Assembly: GCA_003246505.1 (NCBI GenBank)
Contig: QKAI01000470.1
Span: 1-8,890, forward strand
Length of the DNA stretch: 8,890 nt
Direction of reading: 5' to 3'
DNA from: Spirochaetaceae bacterium
GTDB taxonomy: Bacteria > Spirochaetota > Spirochaetia > DSM-2461
Made by a program: the position numbers and the translations under genes. Positions 1 through 6,907 of this stretch are shown here, piece by piece; position 1 is the stretch's first letter, and every line of letters begins with the position of its first letter. Below the pieces are notes generated by a model. The model ran no database searches, was not told where the DNA came from, and saw only the letters and a list, made by a program, of their open reading frames with translations.

Positions 1-867
1 CACGAAGGAGCAGAGCTCGATATTGTCGTAGCCCACCAGGGAGATGTCCCGGGGAATGGCGATTCCCCTCTGCCCCAGACTTTTCATGAGCACGATCCCC
101 ATGATGTCCGTGTGGGAGAAGACCCCGTCGACCCTTCCGATGACCGGGGCCACCGCCTCCCATAGCTCGTCCGACTTTTCCAGATCGTTGACCCCGTCCA
201 GGATGAGCGATTCGTCCGGTTCGATTCCCTCCTCCTCCAGGGCGGCCAGGTAGCCCCTGGTCCGGAGGGAGAATTCCTCCCTTCTGTCCGGCCGGCTCAG
301 ACAGAGGATTCTCCTCTTGCCCCTCTCCAGGAGATGGCGCGTGGCCAGGTAGCCCCCCCTCTCGTGGTCGCAGTGGACCGCGTTCACCTCCCCCAGATTC
401 CGGGGGGGGATCTGATGGGAAAAGATGAAGGGGACCCCCTCGGCTTTGAGAAAATCGATGGTGTCCCTGCCGATGGTGGTGCTGAGGATGATGAAGCCGT
501 CCACCTTTTTCCTATTAACGAGGCGCACGATATTGTCCTTGCCGGAGATGAAATTTCTGCCGAAGGTGGTGAGGATGTCCAGGTCCTCCTCCTCCAGCTG
601 GTGGCGGATGTGCCTCAGGAAGGCATTGGTATAGAAATGGGGCTGGTTGTCGTCGGCGTCGTCGTTGAGGATGATCCCAATGGTGCCGGTTCTGCTCGTG
701 TTCAGGCTGCGGGCGTTGGCGTTGTATTCAAATCCCAGTTCCCTCGCTATCCTCTTGATCTCCGCTCCCTTGGAGGGGGAAACCCCGGGCTTTCCGTTCA
801 GGCAGCGGGAGACGGTGGAGTGGGTAACGCCGGCGATCCGGGCAATGTCCTTAATGGTAACGGCCAT
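1..867 (-). CDS. LacI-family transcriptional regulator, partial (3' end beyond window)
   Basis: This is a DNA-binding repressor of the LacI/GalR family, expected to bind a palindromic operator and release it on binding a sugar-like ligand. I read 289 codons without a stop before the left edge; full-length members have about 330-340. The N-terminal helix-turn-helix covers residues 4-25 (TIKDIARIAGVTHSTVSRCLNG), and the hinge helix follows at about 49-55 (NANARSL). The periplasmic-binding-protein-like ligand domain starts near residue 62 (TIGIILND) and reaches the conserved DISLVGYDN at the edge. The ATG at 867 is the only good start, because an in-frame TAG lies five codons upstream. Its own ribosome site is weak (GGGG), and the ATG overlaps the stop of a 14-codon ORF. 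It follows the PfkB gene with no clear terminator between. Its recognition helix (THST) differs from that of the other regulator here (SPAA), so it probably reads a different operator, likely left of the window. Family certain; ligand unknown. Confidence 0.95.
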   Translation of the reverse strand, partial: MAVTIKDIARIAGVTHSTVSRCLNGKPGVSPSKGAEIKRIARELGFEYNANARSLNTSRTGTIGIILNDDADDNQPHFYTNAFLRHIRHQLEEEDLDILTTFGRNFISGKDNIVRLVNRKKVDGFIILSTTIGRDTIDFLKAEGVPFIFSHQIPPRNLGEVNAVHCDHERGGYLATRHLLERGKRRILCLSRPDRREEFSLRTRGYLAALEEEGIEPDESLILDGVNDLEKSDELWEAVAPVIGRVDGVFSHTDIMGIVLMKSLGQRGIAIPRDISLVGYDNIELCSFV

Positions 868-911
868 CAGTCCCCGCAGCTAAAGTTACGGATGAAAGGG
901 AAATAGATCAT
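867..911 (-). CDS. Possible 14-codon leader ORF coupled to lacI
   Basis: A short reading frame encodes MIYFPFIRNFSCGD. Its ATG (911-909) is preceded by a strong purine-rich site, GGGAGGAG, at 914-921, although the spacing is tight (2-4 nt). Its TGA stop shares one base with the ATG of the downstream lacI gene (TGATG), and that gene has only a weak ribosome site of its own. This arrangement would let ribosomes finishing the short ORF restart on lacI. The peptide resembles no family I recognise, and the ORF could be chance. The alternative is that GGGAGGAG is just the upstream remnant of a displaced lacI ribosome site. Confidence 0.3.
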   Translation of the reverse strand: MIYFPFIRNFSCGD

Positions 912-921
912 AACTCCTCCC

Positions 922-951
922 AATATAATCCGGAAATGCCGGCCTTGTCTA
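922..951 (-). promoter_or_regulatory. Possible weak promoter for the left lacI gene
   Basis: On the minus strand TAGACA (946-951, five of six matches to TTGACA) is followed after 18 nt by TATATT (922-927, five of six matches to TATAAT). The -35 overlaps the stop codon of the PfkB gene. Transcription would begin near 915, inside the GGGAGGAG motif, which would weaken the leader ORF's ribosome site. The spacer holds a small dyad (CCGG-CATTT-CCGG). I see no convincing LacI-type operator here. The gene may simply be read through from the operon. Confidence 0.3.
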
Positions 952-1818
952 TAAAAGAACCCCCATCCGCCGGTACACGTCCTCCCGGGTTCCCGCGAAG
1001 GGACCGGGGGTCTCCATCTTGATGGAGCACAGGGCCGCGGCGTAGGAGAGGGCCTCCCCGGGATCGGAGGAAAGCCTCCTGGCCAGATAGGCGGCGAAGG
1101 TGGTGTCCCCCCTCCCGGTCCGTCCGGACAGATTTTTCGGATCAAAGGGGGCCCGGTGGATCCGCCCTTCCCGGCACAGGATGACCTCGCTGTTGTGGGT
1201 GACCATGACCTCCCCGGCGCCCCAGCCGCACAGAATCCGGGCGGCCTTTTCCCGGTCCGTCTCCCCGGTGAGGATCTCCGCTTCCGCCGCATCGGTCTTG
1301 AGCCAGGCCACCAGGGGAAGCAGTTCCCGGGACCGGTCCCAGGGGCGGAAGAGGAGCCTGCCCCCTTCGCTGCACCTCAGGACGCCCTGGGTGTCCAGGG
1401 CGACCCTGCCCCTACGGGACAGATCGGCGATGAGATCGTCGGGGATCTCCCCCTTGAAGAGCCCGGCCAGATGGTAGATCCGGCTCTCCCCGGGGGGAAA
1501 TGAAGCCCCGTCGAAGGGTCCCGCCTGGGCGTCCAGGGTCAGCCGGCGCCTCTCCCTGTCCGGCGAGTCGTAGACGAGGGTGATGCGGGTGGTCCGCTCG
1601 TCATCCAGGCGGATGACGTCCACCCCTTCCCGCCTCATTTCATCGAGCAGCGGGTCATCCGCCGGGGCGGCCTTAGTCACCACCCGCACCGTGACGCCGG
1701 AGCGGACCGCGGCGAGGGAGGAGAAGTAAACCGCCCCCCCCAGGCTCTCCGTCCGCCGACCCAGATCGATCAGGGTGTCCCGGCAGACGTGTCCCACCAT
1801 GGTTATATCGTAGTCCAT
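949..1818 (-). CDS. PfkB/ribokinase-family carbohydrate kinase
   Basis: This is a cytoplasmic ATP-dependent kinase of the PfkB (ribokinase) family, which phosphorylates a hydroxyl of a sugar, polyol or nucleoside. The 289 residues are slightly short for the family. The Gly-Gly substrate-lid motif is at residues 27-28, and a KTDAAEAEILTG segment at 174-185 matches the usual K-x-N-x-x-E position with Asp for Asn. The C-terminal signature is GRTGRGDTTFAAYL, with the likely catalytic base D238; the usual GAGD anion hole reads GRGD. A distinctive tail (SIKMETPGPFAGT, from about 265) is shared with the kinase fragment at the right edge. The ATG at 1818 has AAGGA seven bases upstream. It is the last metabolic gene of the operon, separated from the binding-protein gene by a hairpin. 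Its place beside two phosphoester hydrolases suggests it re-phosphorylates the dephosphorylated import product. Substrate not inferable. Confidence 0.92.
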   Translation of the reverse strand: MDYDITMVGHVCRDTLIDLGRRTESLGGAVYFSSLAAVRSGVTVRVVTKAAPADDPLLDEMRREGVDVIRLDDERTTRITLVYDSPDRERRRLTLDAQAGPFDGASFPPGESRIYHLAGLFKGEIPDDLIADLSRRGRVALDTQGVLRCSEGGRLLFRPWDRSRELLPLVAWLKTDAAEAEILTGETDREKAARILCGWGAGEVMVTHNSEVILCREGRIHRAPFDPKNLSGRTGRGDTTFAAYLARRLSSDPGEALSYAAALCSIKMETPGPFAGTREDVYRRMGVLL

Positions 1819-1838
1819 ATCCTGTTCCTTAAGGGTAA

Positions 1839-1861
1839 GGCCGGGAGGAAATCCCCCGGCC
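1839..1861 (-). other. Intercistronic hairpin 3' of the binding-protein gene
   Basis: A GC-rich inverted repeat sits between the binding-protein stop and the kinase start. Seven perfect pairs (GGCCGGG with CCCGGCC) extend to nine in minus-strand RNA by a G-U wobble and one more G-C pair, around a five-base loop. That extension is not available in plus-strand RNA, where the wobble becomes A-C. No T-run follows on the minus strand, so it is not a standard terminator. A 3' stabilising or partial attenuating hairpin, as known after abundant binding-protein genes such as malE, fits better. The T-run on the plus-strand side would serve a terminator only for antisense transcription. Confidence 0.6.
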
Positions 1862-1869
1862 GGAGTTTT

Positions 1870-3048
1870 TTACTGGAGGGTCATCCAGAAGTTTCTCAGA
1901 TCGTCAAGATGCTGGTAGTTGTAGACCATGTCCACGGACCAGAGGTTCATGGTGGATAGCTCCTGCGTTTCCACGGGCTTCACGTCCGCCCGGGAGGGCC
2001 AGGAGCCCCTGACGTGGAAGGGTTTGAACCCGGGGCCGGAACCGTCCGCCTCGCCCCCCATCCAGCGGATGAACAGCTTGGCCGCGTTGACATGCTCCGC
2101 CCCGTCGGCCACGTAGATATAGGCCGGATCCAGAATTCCCAGACGGGGGGAGAGATACTCGGCCACATTGATCATGAGCCCCTTGGCGGCGTTGCGCATC
2201 TTGCTGGAGGTGGCGATGCCGAAGGGGGGATTCTTCTGACCCGGCGCGCCGACGGCCTCGACGATGTCCGTGTCGGAGGTCATCACGATCAGGTCGTTGG
2301 CGGATAGTCTCTTCAGGAACTCATAGCCCGCGTTTTCCGTTCCGTCAAGGACGATATCCTTGCCGAATTCCTTCTTGTAAGAGGCGGCCATGTCCTCCCC
2401 GTTCTTGACCATGGTCAGGAAGAGCCCCATGATCTCCGAGTTTTCGATCGGGCTTCGGAGGATGATCTTGCCCTTGTACTCCGGTCGGGTGAGGTCCCAC
2501 CAGCTGTCCATGGGGCAGGAGTCGTACACCTCCGTATTGTAGAAGATCTGCTTCATCTCGAAGTAGGGGGCGTAGCCGCCTTTCTGATAGTCCGCGGGGG
2601 CGGTCTTCATCATATCCGCGGGTATGAACTCCCTGAGCAGGCCGGTCTTGACGAATTCGTTGTACACCGCCCCGTCGGAATCCTTTATGAAGAGCAGGTC
2701 CGCGGTTCTGATCCCCGCCTCGTGCTCCCTCTGGTATTTCTCCAGGATTTCCGAATTCCTCATATCGTAGACCACTACCTCCACGCCTGGGTACTGGGCC
2801 TCGAAGGTCTCCTTCACATCGTTCAGGCGGCTGGACATGGAATAGACGGTTACGGTCTTCTCTTCCTTCGCCTTCCCGTACAGCTCTTCGGCGCTCAGGT
2901 TATCCTTCAGGCCGACCTGGTCCTCCCAGCTGAGCTCCTTCTCCGCCGCGGCCGGCCCGGAGGGCTCCGCCTTTTTGCTGCATCCGGAAAATGCCAGCAG
3001 AACCGATGCTCCCAGCAGACAAACTGCCAAAACCTTTGATTTCATCAT
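1870..3048 (-). CDS. ABC transporter substrate-binding lipoprotein (FbpA/AfuA-like, COG1840)
   Basis: This is the solute receptor of the ABC importer. Residues 1-22 form a lipoprotein signal (MMKSK, then a hydrophobic stretch, then LAFSG) before the acylated C23, so the protein is probably anchored outside the inner membrane. Phe at -3 is a loose lipobox, as spirochaetes tolerate. The mature part starts with an acidic linker, then shows the COG1840 pattern: TVTVYSMSSRLNDV near 70, a FEAQYPGVEV strand, and EKYQREHEAG where iron-binding relatives have a RIxAExxxG segment. I see no adjacent Tyr-Tyr pair of the kind that binds iron in FbpA (the nearest thing is AYIYVADG), which argues mildly against iron. 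The 392 residues are a little longer than usual for the family. The ATG at 3048 has AAGGAG six bases upstream. Both flanking gaps hold hairpins, which suggests expression set apart from the membrane genes. A phosphorylated sugar or other organophosphate ligand is an inference from the neighbours. Confidence 0.9.
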   Translation of the reverse strand: MMKSKVLAVCLLGASVLLAFSGCSKKAEPSGPAAAEKELSWEDQVGLKDNLSAEELYGKAKEEKTVTVYSMSSRLNDVKETFEAQYPGVEVVVYDMRNSEILEKYQREHEAGIRTADLLFIKDSDGAVYNEFVKTGLLREFIPADMMKTAPADYQKGGYAPYFEMKQIFYNTEVYDSCPMDSWWDLTRPEYKGKIILRSPIENSEIMGLFLTMVKNGEDMAASYKKEFGKDIVLDGTENAGYEFLKRLSANDLIVMTSDTDIVEAVGAPGQKNPPFGIATSSKMRNAAKGLMINVAEYLSPRLGILDPAYIYVADGAEHVNAAKLFIRWMGGEADGSGPGFKPFHVRGSWPSRADVKPVETQELSTMNLWSVDMVYNYQHLDDLRNFWMTLQ

Positions 3049-3081
3049 AAAACACTCCTTGATAATGATGTATACCCTGAT

Positions 3082-3107
3082 CAGAAACCCCTTCCCGAAG
3101 GCCTCTG
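3082..3107 (-). other. Intercistronic hairpin between ATPase and binding-protein genes
   Basis: The 76-base gap contains an inverted repeat. In minus-strand RNA CCUU pairs with AAGG around a CGGG loop, and CAGAGG pairs with UUUCUG (two G-U wobbles) across a two-G bulge. No T-run follows, so termination is unlikely. It lies just upstream of the binding-protein ribosome site and could act as an mRNA processing or stabilising element. I found no convincing promoter in the gap; TATACA near 3067-3072 lacks a good -35. Confidence 0.45.
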
Positions 3108-3124
3108 AAAAATCCGATAAGTAC

Positions 3125-4270
3125 CTAGTCTTCGATCGCCCTCAGGACAAGCTTCCCCTGCGCGCTCTCGTAGACATTCATCCGGTTCTGCTTCAGGCCG
3201 ATCCAGACGGTCTGCCCCACCTCGTACCGCCTCTGGCCTATCTCCTTGGCCATGAGCTGATTGTCGCCCAGTGCCAGCTCCAGGAGGGTCTCCGAACCGG
3301 CGGGCAGAAGGGAGGTAACCGGACAGGAGAAGAACCCCTCCATCTCCTTCTGGCTGACCAGGATGTCCTCGGGCCGGATGGCCAGGGTCACCCCGCAGCC
3401 GGCGCCCTCCCTTTCAAAAAGGCGGGCCACCCCCCCGTCACGGCCCTTCACGCCCCCGAATTCCAGGGCGCCGAAGTCGCACTCCACCCCCAGCTTGTCC
3501 CCGGACAGGCTCTTAAGGGATCCCTTGAGGAAATTGATCTTCGGGTTCCCTATGAACTCGGCGACCCGAAGGGTGGAGGGATTGTTGTAGATCTCCTCCG
3601 GGGTGTTGCACTGGGTCAGGACCCCTTCGAAGTAGACCGCGATTTTGGAGGACAGGGTCAGGGCCTCCACCTGGTCGTGGGTCACGTAGATGATGGTGGT
3701 GTTCAGATCCTTGTGCAGCCTCTTCAGCTCCGCCCTCATGTCCACCCTCAGCTTGGCGTCCAGGTTGGAGAGGGGCTCGTCAAGAAGGAGGATTTTGGGC
3801 TGGGAGACGATGGCCCGGGCGATGGCCACCCGCTGCTGCTGGCCCCCGGAGAGCTCCGAGGGGTAGCGCTCGGCATATTCGCCGATCTGCATTTTCTCCA
3901 GGGCGCCGGCCACCTTCTCCCTGATCTCGCTCTTGGCCTCCTTCTTAACGGTTAGGCCGAAGGCGACGTTCTCGAAAACCGTCATGTGGGGCCAGAGGGC
4001 ATAGCTCTGGAAGACCAGGTTCAGATTCCGTTTGGAGGGGGGGGCGAACTTGCCCTTATCCGGGTCCGCCACGGCCACCCCGTCGATCGTCACCAAGCCG
4101 CTCTGGGGATTTTCCAGACCGGAGATGACCCGCAGGGTGGTGGTCTTGCCGCAGCCCGAAGGCCCCAGGAGGGTCATGAAGTCCCCCTGCTCTATCACCA
4201 GGTCCACGTCCTTGAGGATGTGCTCCCGGTCGTAATATTTATTCACTTTGCTTAACTCGATTCTGCTCAT
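3125..4270 (-). CDS. ABC transporter ATP-binding protein (FbpC/UgpC-like, with TOBE-type C-terminus)
   Basis: This is the cytoplasmic ATPase that powers import through the adjacent permease. All motifs are intact: aromatic A-loop Y12-Y13, Walker A GPSGCGKT (36-43), Q-loop Q88 (VFQSYALWPH), signature LSGGQ (140-144), Walker B ILLLDE (160-165), D-loop SNLD, and H-loop H198 in VTHDQVEA. Residues from about 240 form the regulatory C-terminal domain typical of the MalK/UgpC/PotA/FbpC group, including the LAIRPEDILV segment. The 381 residues are normal for that group. The ATG at 4270 lies one base past the permease stop (TGATATG), with GGAGG inside the permease's last codons, so translation is probably coupled. 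MalK-group ATPases can serve more than one permease, but position makes this the partner of the COG1178-type permease. Confidence in family is very high; substrate is set by the binding protein. Confidence 0.97.
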   Translation of the reverse strand: MSRIELSKVNKYYDREHILKDVDLVIEQGDFMTLLGPSGCGKTTTLRVISGLENPQSGLVTIDGVAVADPDKGKFAPPSKRNLNLVFQSYALWPHMTVFENVAFGLTVKKEAKSEIREKVAGALEKMQIGEYAERYPSELSGGQQQRVAIARAIVSQPKILLLDEPLSNLDAKLRVDMRAELKRLHKDLNTTIIYVTHDQVEALTLSSKIAVYFEGVLTQCNTPEEIYNNPSTLRVAEFIGNPKINFLKGSLKSLSGDKLGVECDFGALEFGGVKGRDGGVARLFEREGAGCGVTLAIRPEDILVSQKEMEGFFSCPVTSLLPAGSETLLELALGDNQLMAKEIGQRRYEVGQTVWIGLKQNRMNVYESAQGKLVLRAIED

Positions 4271-4271
4271 A

Positions 4272-6110
4272 TCAACCTCCGATTCCTTTGGATATGTCCG
4301 CTTTGCTAACCCTTCGGGCTATGAAATTCACTGTAATGATGATGAAGATGATCAACGTGGTGATGGCGTTGGAGAACTGCTCGTACCCCGATTCGGTGTA
4401 GGAGTAGGTCAGGGACGTCAGGGTCGAGGTCTCCGGGGTCACCAGGAGCATGATCAGGGCGAGCTCCTTCATGCCGCTTATGAAGATGAGCAGGAAGGCG
4501 CTGAAGACGCCCCCCTTGGCCAGGGGGAGGATCAGCCGGACGAAGGATTTCACCCAGGGGGTCCCCTCAATCCTGGCGGCCTCTTCCAGCTCTGTGTTGA
4601 TCTGCATCATGCTGCTCGTTCCGGAGCGCACCGCGAAGGGCAGGTACTTCACTATGCTGATCAGGACCAGCAGGGCGAAGGTGCCGTAGAGGACGGGGAT
4701 GAAGAGCTGGGGCTTGGAGAACATGGAGAGGTAGATCGTGCTCATGGCGATGGAGGGGATCAGCATGGGGGTGAAGGAGATCTGCTCTATGAAGCGTCCG
4801 CTCAGCTTCTTTCTCCCCCGGGAGATGATGTACCCCAGGAGGACTCCCGCCACGGTGGCGATGAGGGAGACCAGGGTGACCAGGCGCAGGGTGTTGAAGA
4901 GGGCCTTCCAGATCCGGGGATTATGGAAGATTCCCGCCTCCCCGTCGGCTATGGCCCCGTTCCCCTCTCCTATCCAGAAATGGAGGGTCAGGTTGTCCAG
5001 GCTGTAGACGCCGGGCTGGAGCATCACGCTCTGCAGGACCAGGACGGCCAGGGGCAGGACGACCCCGAAGACCACGAAGGCCATGACGAGGAGGGTGATC
5101 ACCGGCTTCAGCTTCTTCAGCTTGATGAAGTTCTTGCGGGTGCTCTTGCCCCCGATGGTGGTGAAGCTCTTCCGCTTGCCGATCGCCTTCTGGTTCAGGT
5201 AGACCGTAAAGCTGGCCACCAGGATGAGGACGATGCCCAGGGTAAAGGCCTGGGTGGTCATCCTGTTCCGGATATTGGCGTAGATCATGGTGGACAGGGT
5301 GTAGTAGTTCACCTTCATCCCCAGGAAGGCGGGCACCCCGAAGGAGCCGATGGCCTTGGAAAAGGTGAGGATGAAGGAGGGGGGTATGGCGGGGATGACC
5401 AGGGGAAAGGTGATCTTTCTGAGGATGAGCCCCCGCTTCGCACCGGTGATCTCCGCCATCTCCTCCAGGTCCCCCCCTATGGAGGCCAGGGCGGAGGAGA
5501 TGAGCAGGAAGGAGAAGACGAAATAGTGCAGGGAGAGGGTGACCACGATGGGGAAGAAGCCGTAGGAGATCCAGTTGGGCGGGCTTATCCCGAAGACGGC
5601 CTGGAACATGCCCGGATAGCCTCCGATGCGGTTGTTCTTGAAGATGACCTCCCAGGCCAGGGCCTTGCACCAGGAGGGGACCATGTAGGCCACCACGAGG
5701 ATGAAGGAGAAGAATTTCTTCATGGGCAGGTCGGTCCGGGAAACGAGCCAGGCGAGGACGCCTCCGATGGTGATGCCCAGGACGGACACGGTCAGGGAGA
5801 TGAGCAGGGAGTTCATCAGGGGCTTGTAGAACATGGCCTTGCTGATGCTGCTGGCGAAGGTGGCCGACCAGTAGCGCAGGGTGAGGGACCCCTCGGGGAG
5901 TCCCGTCTTGGCCGCGTCCCGGAACTGGAGCTGGAAGGTGCTGGAAAGGATCTCCCAAAGGGGCAGGGCCACCAGGTAGAGAAGCAGAATGATGGAGATC
6001 ACGCTTATAAGGTTCTGGGGGTTCCTGATGTAATTGACCAGGCGGTTCACCTGGAGGGAGAGTTTCCGGCCCCCTCCCCGGGGCAGGGTCATTTCGGCGA
6101 TCGATCCCAT
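4272..6110 (-). CDS. ABC transporter permease, fused two-domain (FbpB/AfuB-like, COG1178)
   Basis: This inner-membrane channel carries two MetI-type permease domains in one chain (612 residues from this start), the usual form in Fbp/Afu-type importers. Hydrophobic segments fall at roughly 33-55, 100-124, 134-154, 183-205, 236-258 and 288-305 in the first half, and 337-360, 405-430, 445-463, 472-490, 530-556 and 582-600 in the second. Each half has the cytoplasmic EAA loop that docks on the ATPase: LEEMAEITGAKR near 215-226 and LEEAARIEGTPW near 508-519. A basic linker (about 306-335) joins the halves. I chose the ATG at 6110 because AGGAGG lies six bases upstream. A longer form from the ATG at 6152 (626 residues) overlaps the HAD stop as ATGA but has no ribosome site; the extra 14 residues are hydrophilic. 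One base separates its stop from the ATPase start. Confidence 0.95.
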   Translation of the reverse strand: MGSIAEMTLPRGGGRKLSLQVNRLVNYIRNPQNLISVISIILLLYLVALPLWEILSSTFQLQFRDAAKTGLPEGSLTLRYWSATFASSISKAMFYKPLMNSLLISLTVSVLGITIGGVLAWLVSRTDLPMKKFFSFILVVAYMVPSWCKALAWEVIFKNNRIGGYPGMFQAVFGISPPNWISYGFFPIVVTLSLHYFVFSFLLISSALASIGGDLEEMAEITGAKRGLILRKITFPLVIPAIPPSFILTFSKAIGSFGVPAFLGMKVNYYTLSTMIYANIRNRMTTQAFTLGIVLILVASFTVYLNQKAIGKRKSFTTIGGKSTRKNFIKLKKLKPVITLLVMAFVVFGVVLPLAVLVLQSVMLQPGVYSLDNLTLHFWIGEGNGAIADGEAGIFHNPRIWKALFNTLRLVTLVSLIATVAGVLLGYIISRGRKKLSGRFIEQISFTPMLIPSIAMSTIYLSMFSKPQLFIPVLYGTFALLVLISIVKYLPFAVRSGTSSMMQINTELEEAARIEGTPWVKSFVRLILPLAKGGVFSAFLLIFISGMKELALIMLLVTPETSTLTSLTYSYTESGYEQFSNAITTLIIFIIITVNFIARRVSKADISKGIGG

Positions 6111-6116
6111 GTCAGT

Positions 6117-6122
6117 CCTCCT
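6117..6122 (-). promoter_or_regulatory. Strong ribosome binding site deciding the permease start
   Basis: AGGAGG on the minus strand lies six bases before the ATG at 6110, which is ideal spacing. The in-frame ATG at 6152 has only an A-rich stretch upstream. This favours the shorter permease, although reinitiation at 6152 after the HAD stop (ATGA overlap) cannot be ruled out. Confidence 0.6.
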
Positions 6123-6148
6123 GTTTTTTTCATATTGTTCTTCCTTTT

Positions 6149-6907
6149 TCATTTTTTATTGATGCCGTCGATTATTTCCGGCAGTTCCAGAAGCGAGCGG
6201 ACGACGTAATCGGGGCGTAGTTCCCGGGTCTGGTCCCCGTCGCTCGGTCCGGTGAACTCCGACCGGATCTGCACCGACCCCAGAAGCCCCCCGTTCTTCG
6301 CTCCCGCCACGTCCCGGGAGAGGGTGTCCCCCACGTAGAGGGTCCGTTCCGCCCGGCAGCCCATCCGGTTCAGCACATCCCGGAAGAGGTACCCGTGGGG
6401 CTTCCTGATGCCGTAATCGGAGGAGAGGCCGATCATCTCGAAAAAGTGTCCGATCCCGTACCTTTCCAGGGACTTGTGCACCTGGGTGAAGCTCCCCGTG
6501 TTGCTGATGATCCCCATGCGCATGCCCCTCCCCTTAAGAAGTTCGAGCATGGGGGGGGCCTCCTCCCGGCACTTCCGTTCGATCACGTCGGTCTCCCAGA
6601 AAAGGGCCAGGTCCTCGCAGCGGTCAAAGATCACCTCCGCCGGAACGGGCAGGCCCTTGAGGATCCAGTCCTTCCAGACCATGGCCGGATGGACCTCGAT
6701 GAGGGTCTGCTCCCGGAAGTCCCGGTACTCCCCGTACCGCTTCTTCAGATGGATGAAGAAATCCTCCCCGCTCAGGGGGGTGATTTCGGCGAAGGGCATA
6801 CCCAGAATCGCCTCCATCCTCTCTGCGATGATCTCCGGAACCCCGCCGGAGTAACGGATGTCCTCCAGGGTGCCCCCCATATCAAAAAGAACCGTGTCTA
6901 CCCGCAT
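6149..6907 (-). CDS. HAD-superfamily hydrolase (probable phosphatase)
   Basis: This cytoplasmic hydrolase of the haloacid dehalogenase superfamily most likely removes a phosphate from a small molecule. In the 252-residue form, motif I is FDMGGTL with nucleophile D9; motif II is S135 in IISNTGS; motif III is K169 in IRKPHGY; motif IV is VGDTLSRDV with D194 and D199. A helical C1-type cap fits between motifs I and II (about 17-115). The second Asp of the usual DxD, the general acid/base of most phosphatases, is Gly here (D9-M-G11), so the chemistry may be altered. I chose the ATG at 6907, which has AAGGAAGG just upstream and overlaps the PHP gene by 10 nt; an in-frame TTG at 6940 would add 11 residues with no support. 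The end overlaps the longer permease start by 4 nt. Its substrate is probably the transported compound or the product of the PHP enzyme. Confidence 0.92.
   Translation of the reverse strand: MRVDTVLFDMGGTLEDIRYSGGVPEIIAERMEAILGMPFAEITPLSGEDFFIHLKKRYGEYRDFREQTLIEVHPAMVWKDWILKGLPVPAEVIFDRCEDLALFWETDVIERKCREEAPPMLELLKGRGMRMGIISNTGSFTQVHKSLERYGIGHFFEMIGLSSDYGIRKPHGYLFRDVLNRMGCRAERTLYVGDTLSRDVAGAKNGGLLGSVQIRSEFTGPSDGDQTRELRPDYVVRSLLELPEIIDGINKK

Noticed and set aside
334..906. A 190-codon plus-strand frame antisense to the left LacI gene
   Set aside because: The minus strand encodes an intact LacI N-terminus and ligand domain over the same bases; the plus frame shows no family features.
1827..1834. 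CCTTAAGG palindrome before the kinase gene
   Set aside because: It is only eight bases, has no central CG and overlaps the kinase ribosome site; its sequence is explained by that.
1839..1872. Hairpin plus T-run considered as a plus-strand intrinsic terminator
   Set aside because: No plus-strand gene is supported upstream. The extended stem forms only in minus-strand RNA, so it was assigned to the operon transcript instead.
2975..3955. A 326-codon plus-strand frame spanning the binding-protein start and the ATPase
   Set aside because: It crosses the boundary of two well-supported minus-strand genes and has no recognisable domain.
3945..3955. TTAACGGTTA-like sequence resembling the operator half-sites
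   Set aside because: It lies inside the ATPase coding region, is an imperfect palindrome and lacks the CTTAAACG arm; it is probably chance.
4248..6209. A 653-codon open frame on the plus strand, antisense to the permease
   Set aside because: Its composition is dominated by Gly, Asp, Glu, His and Gln with no domain pattern, as expected from the complement of a GC-rich hydrophobic gene. The minus-strand frame has full permease motifs.
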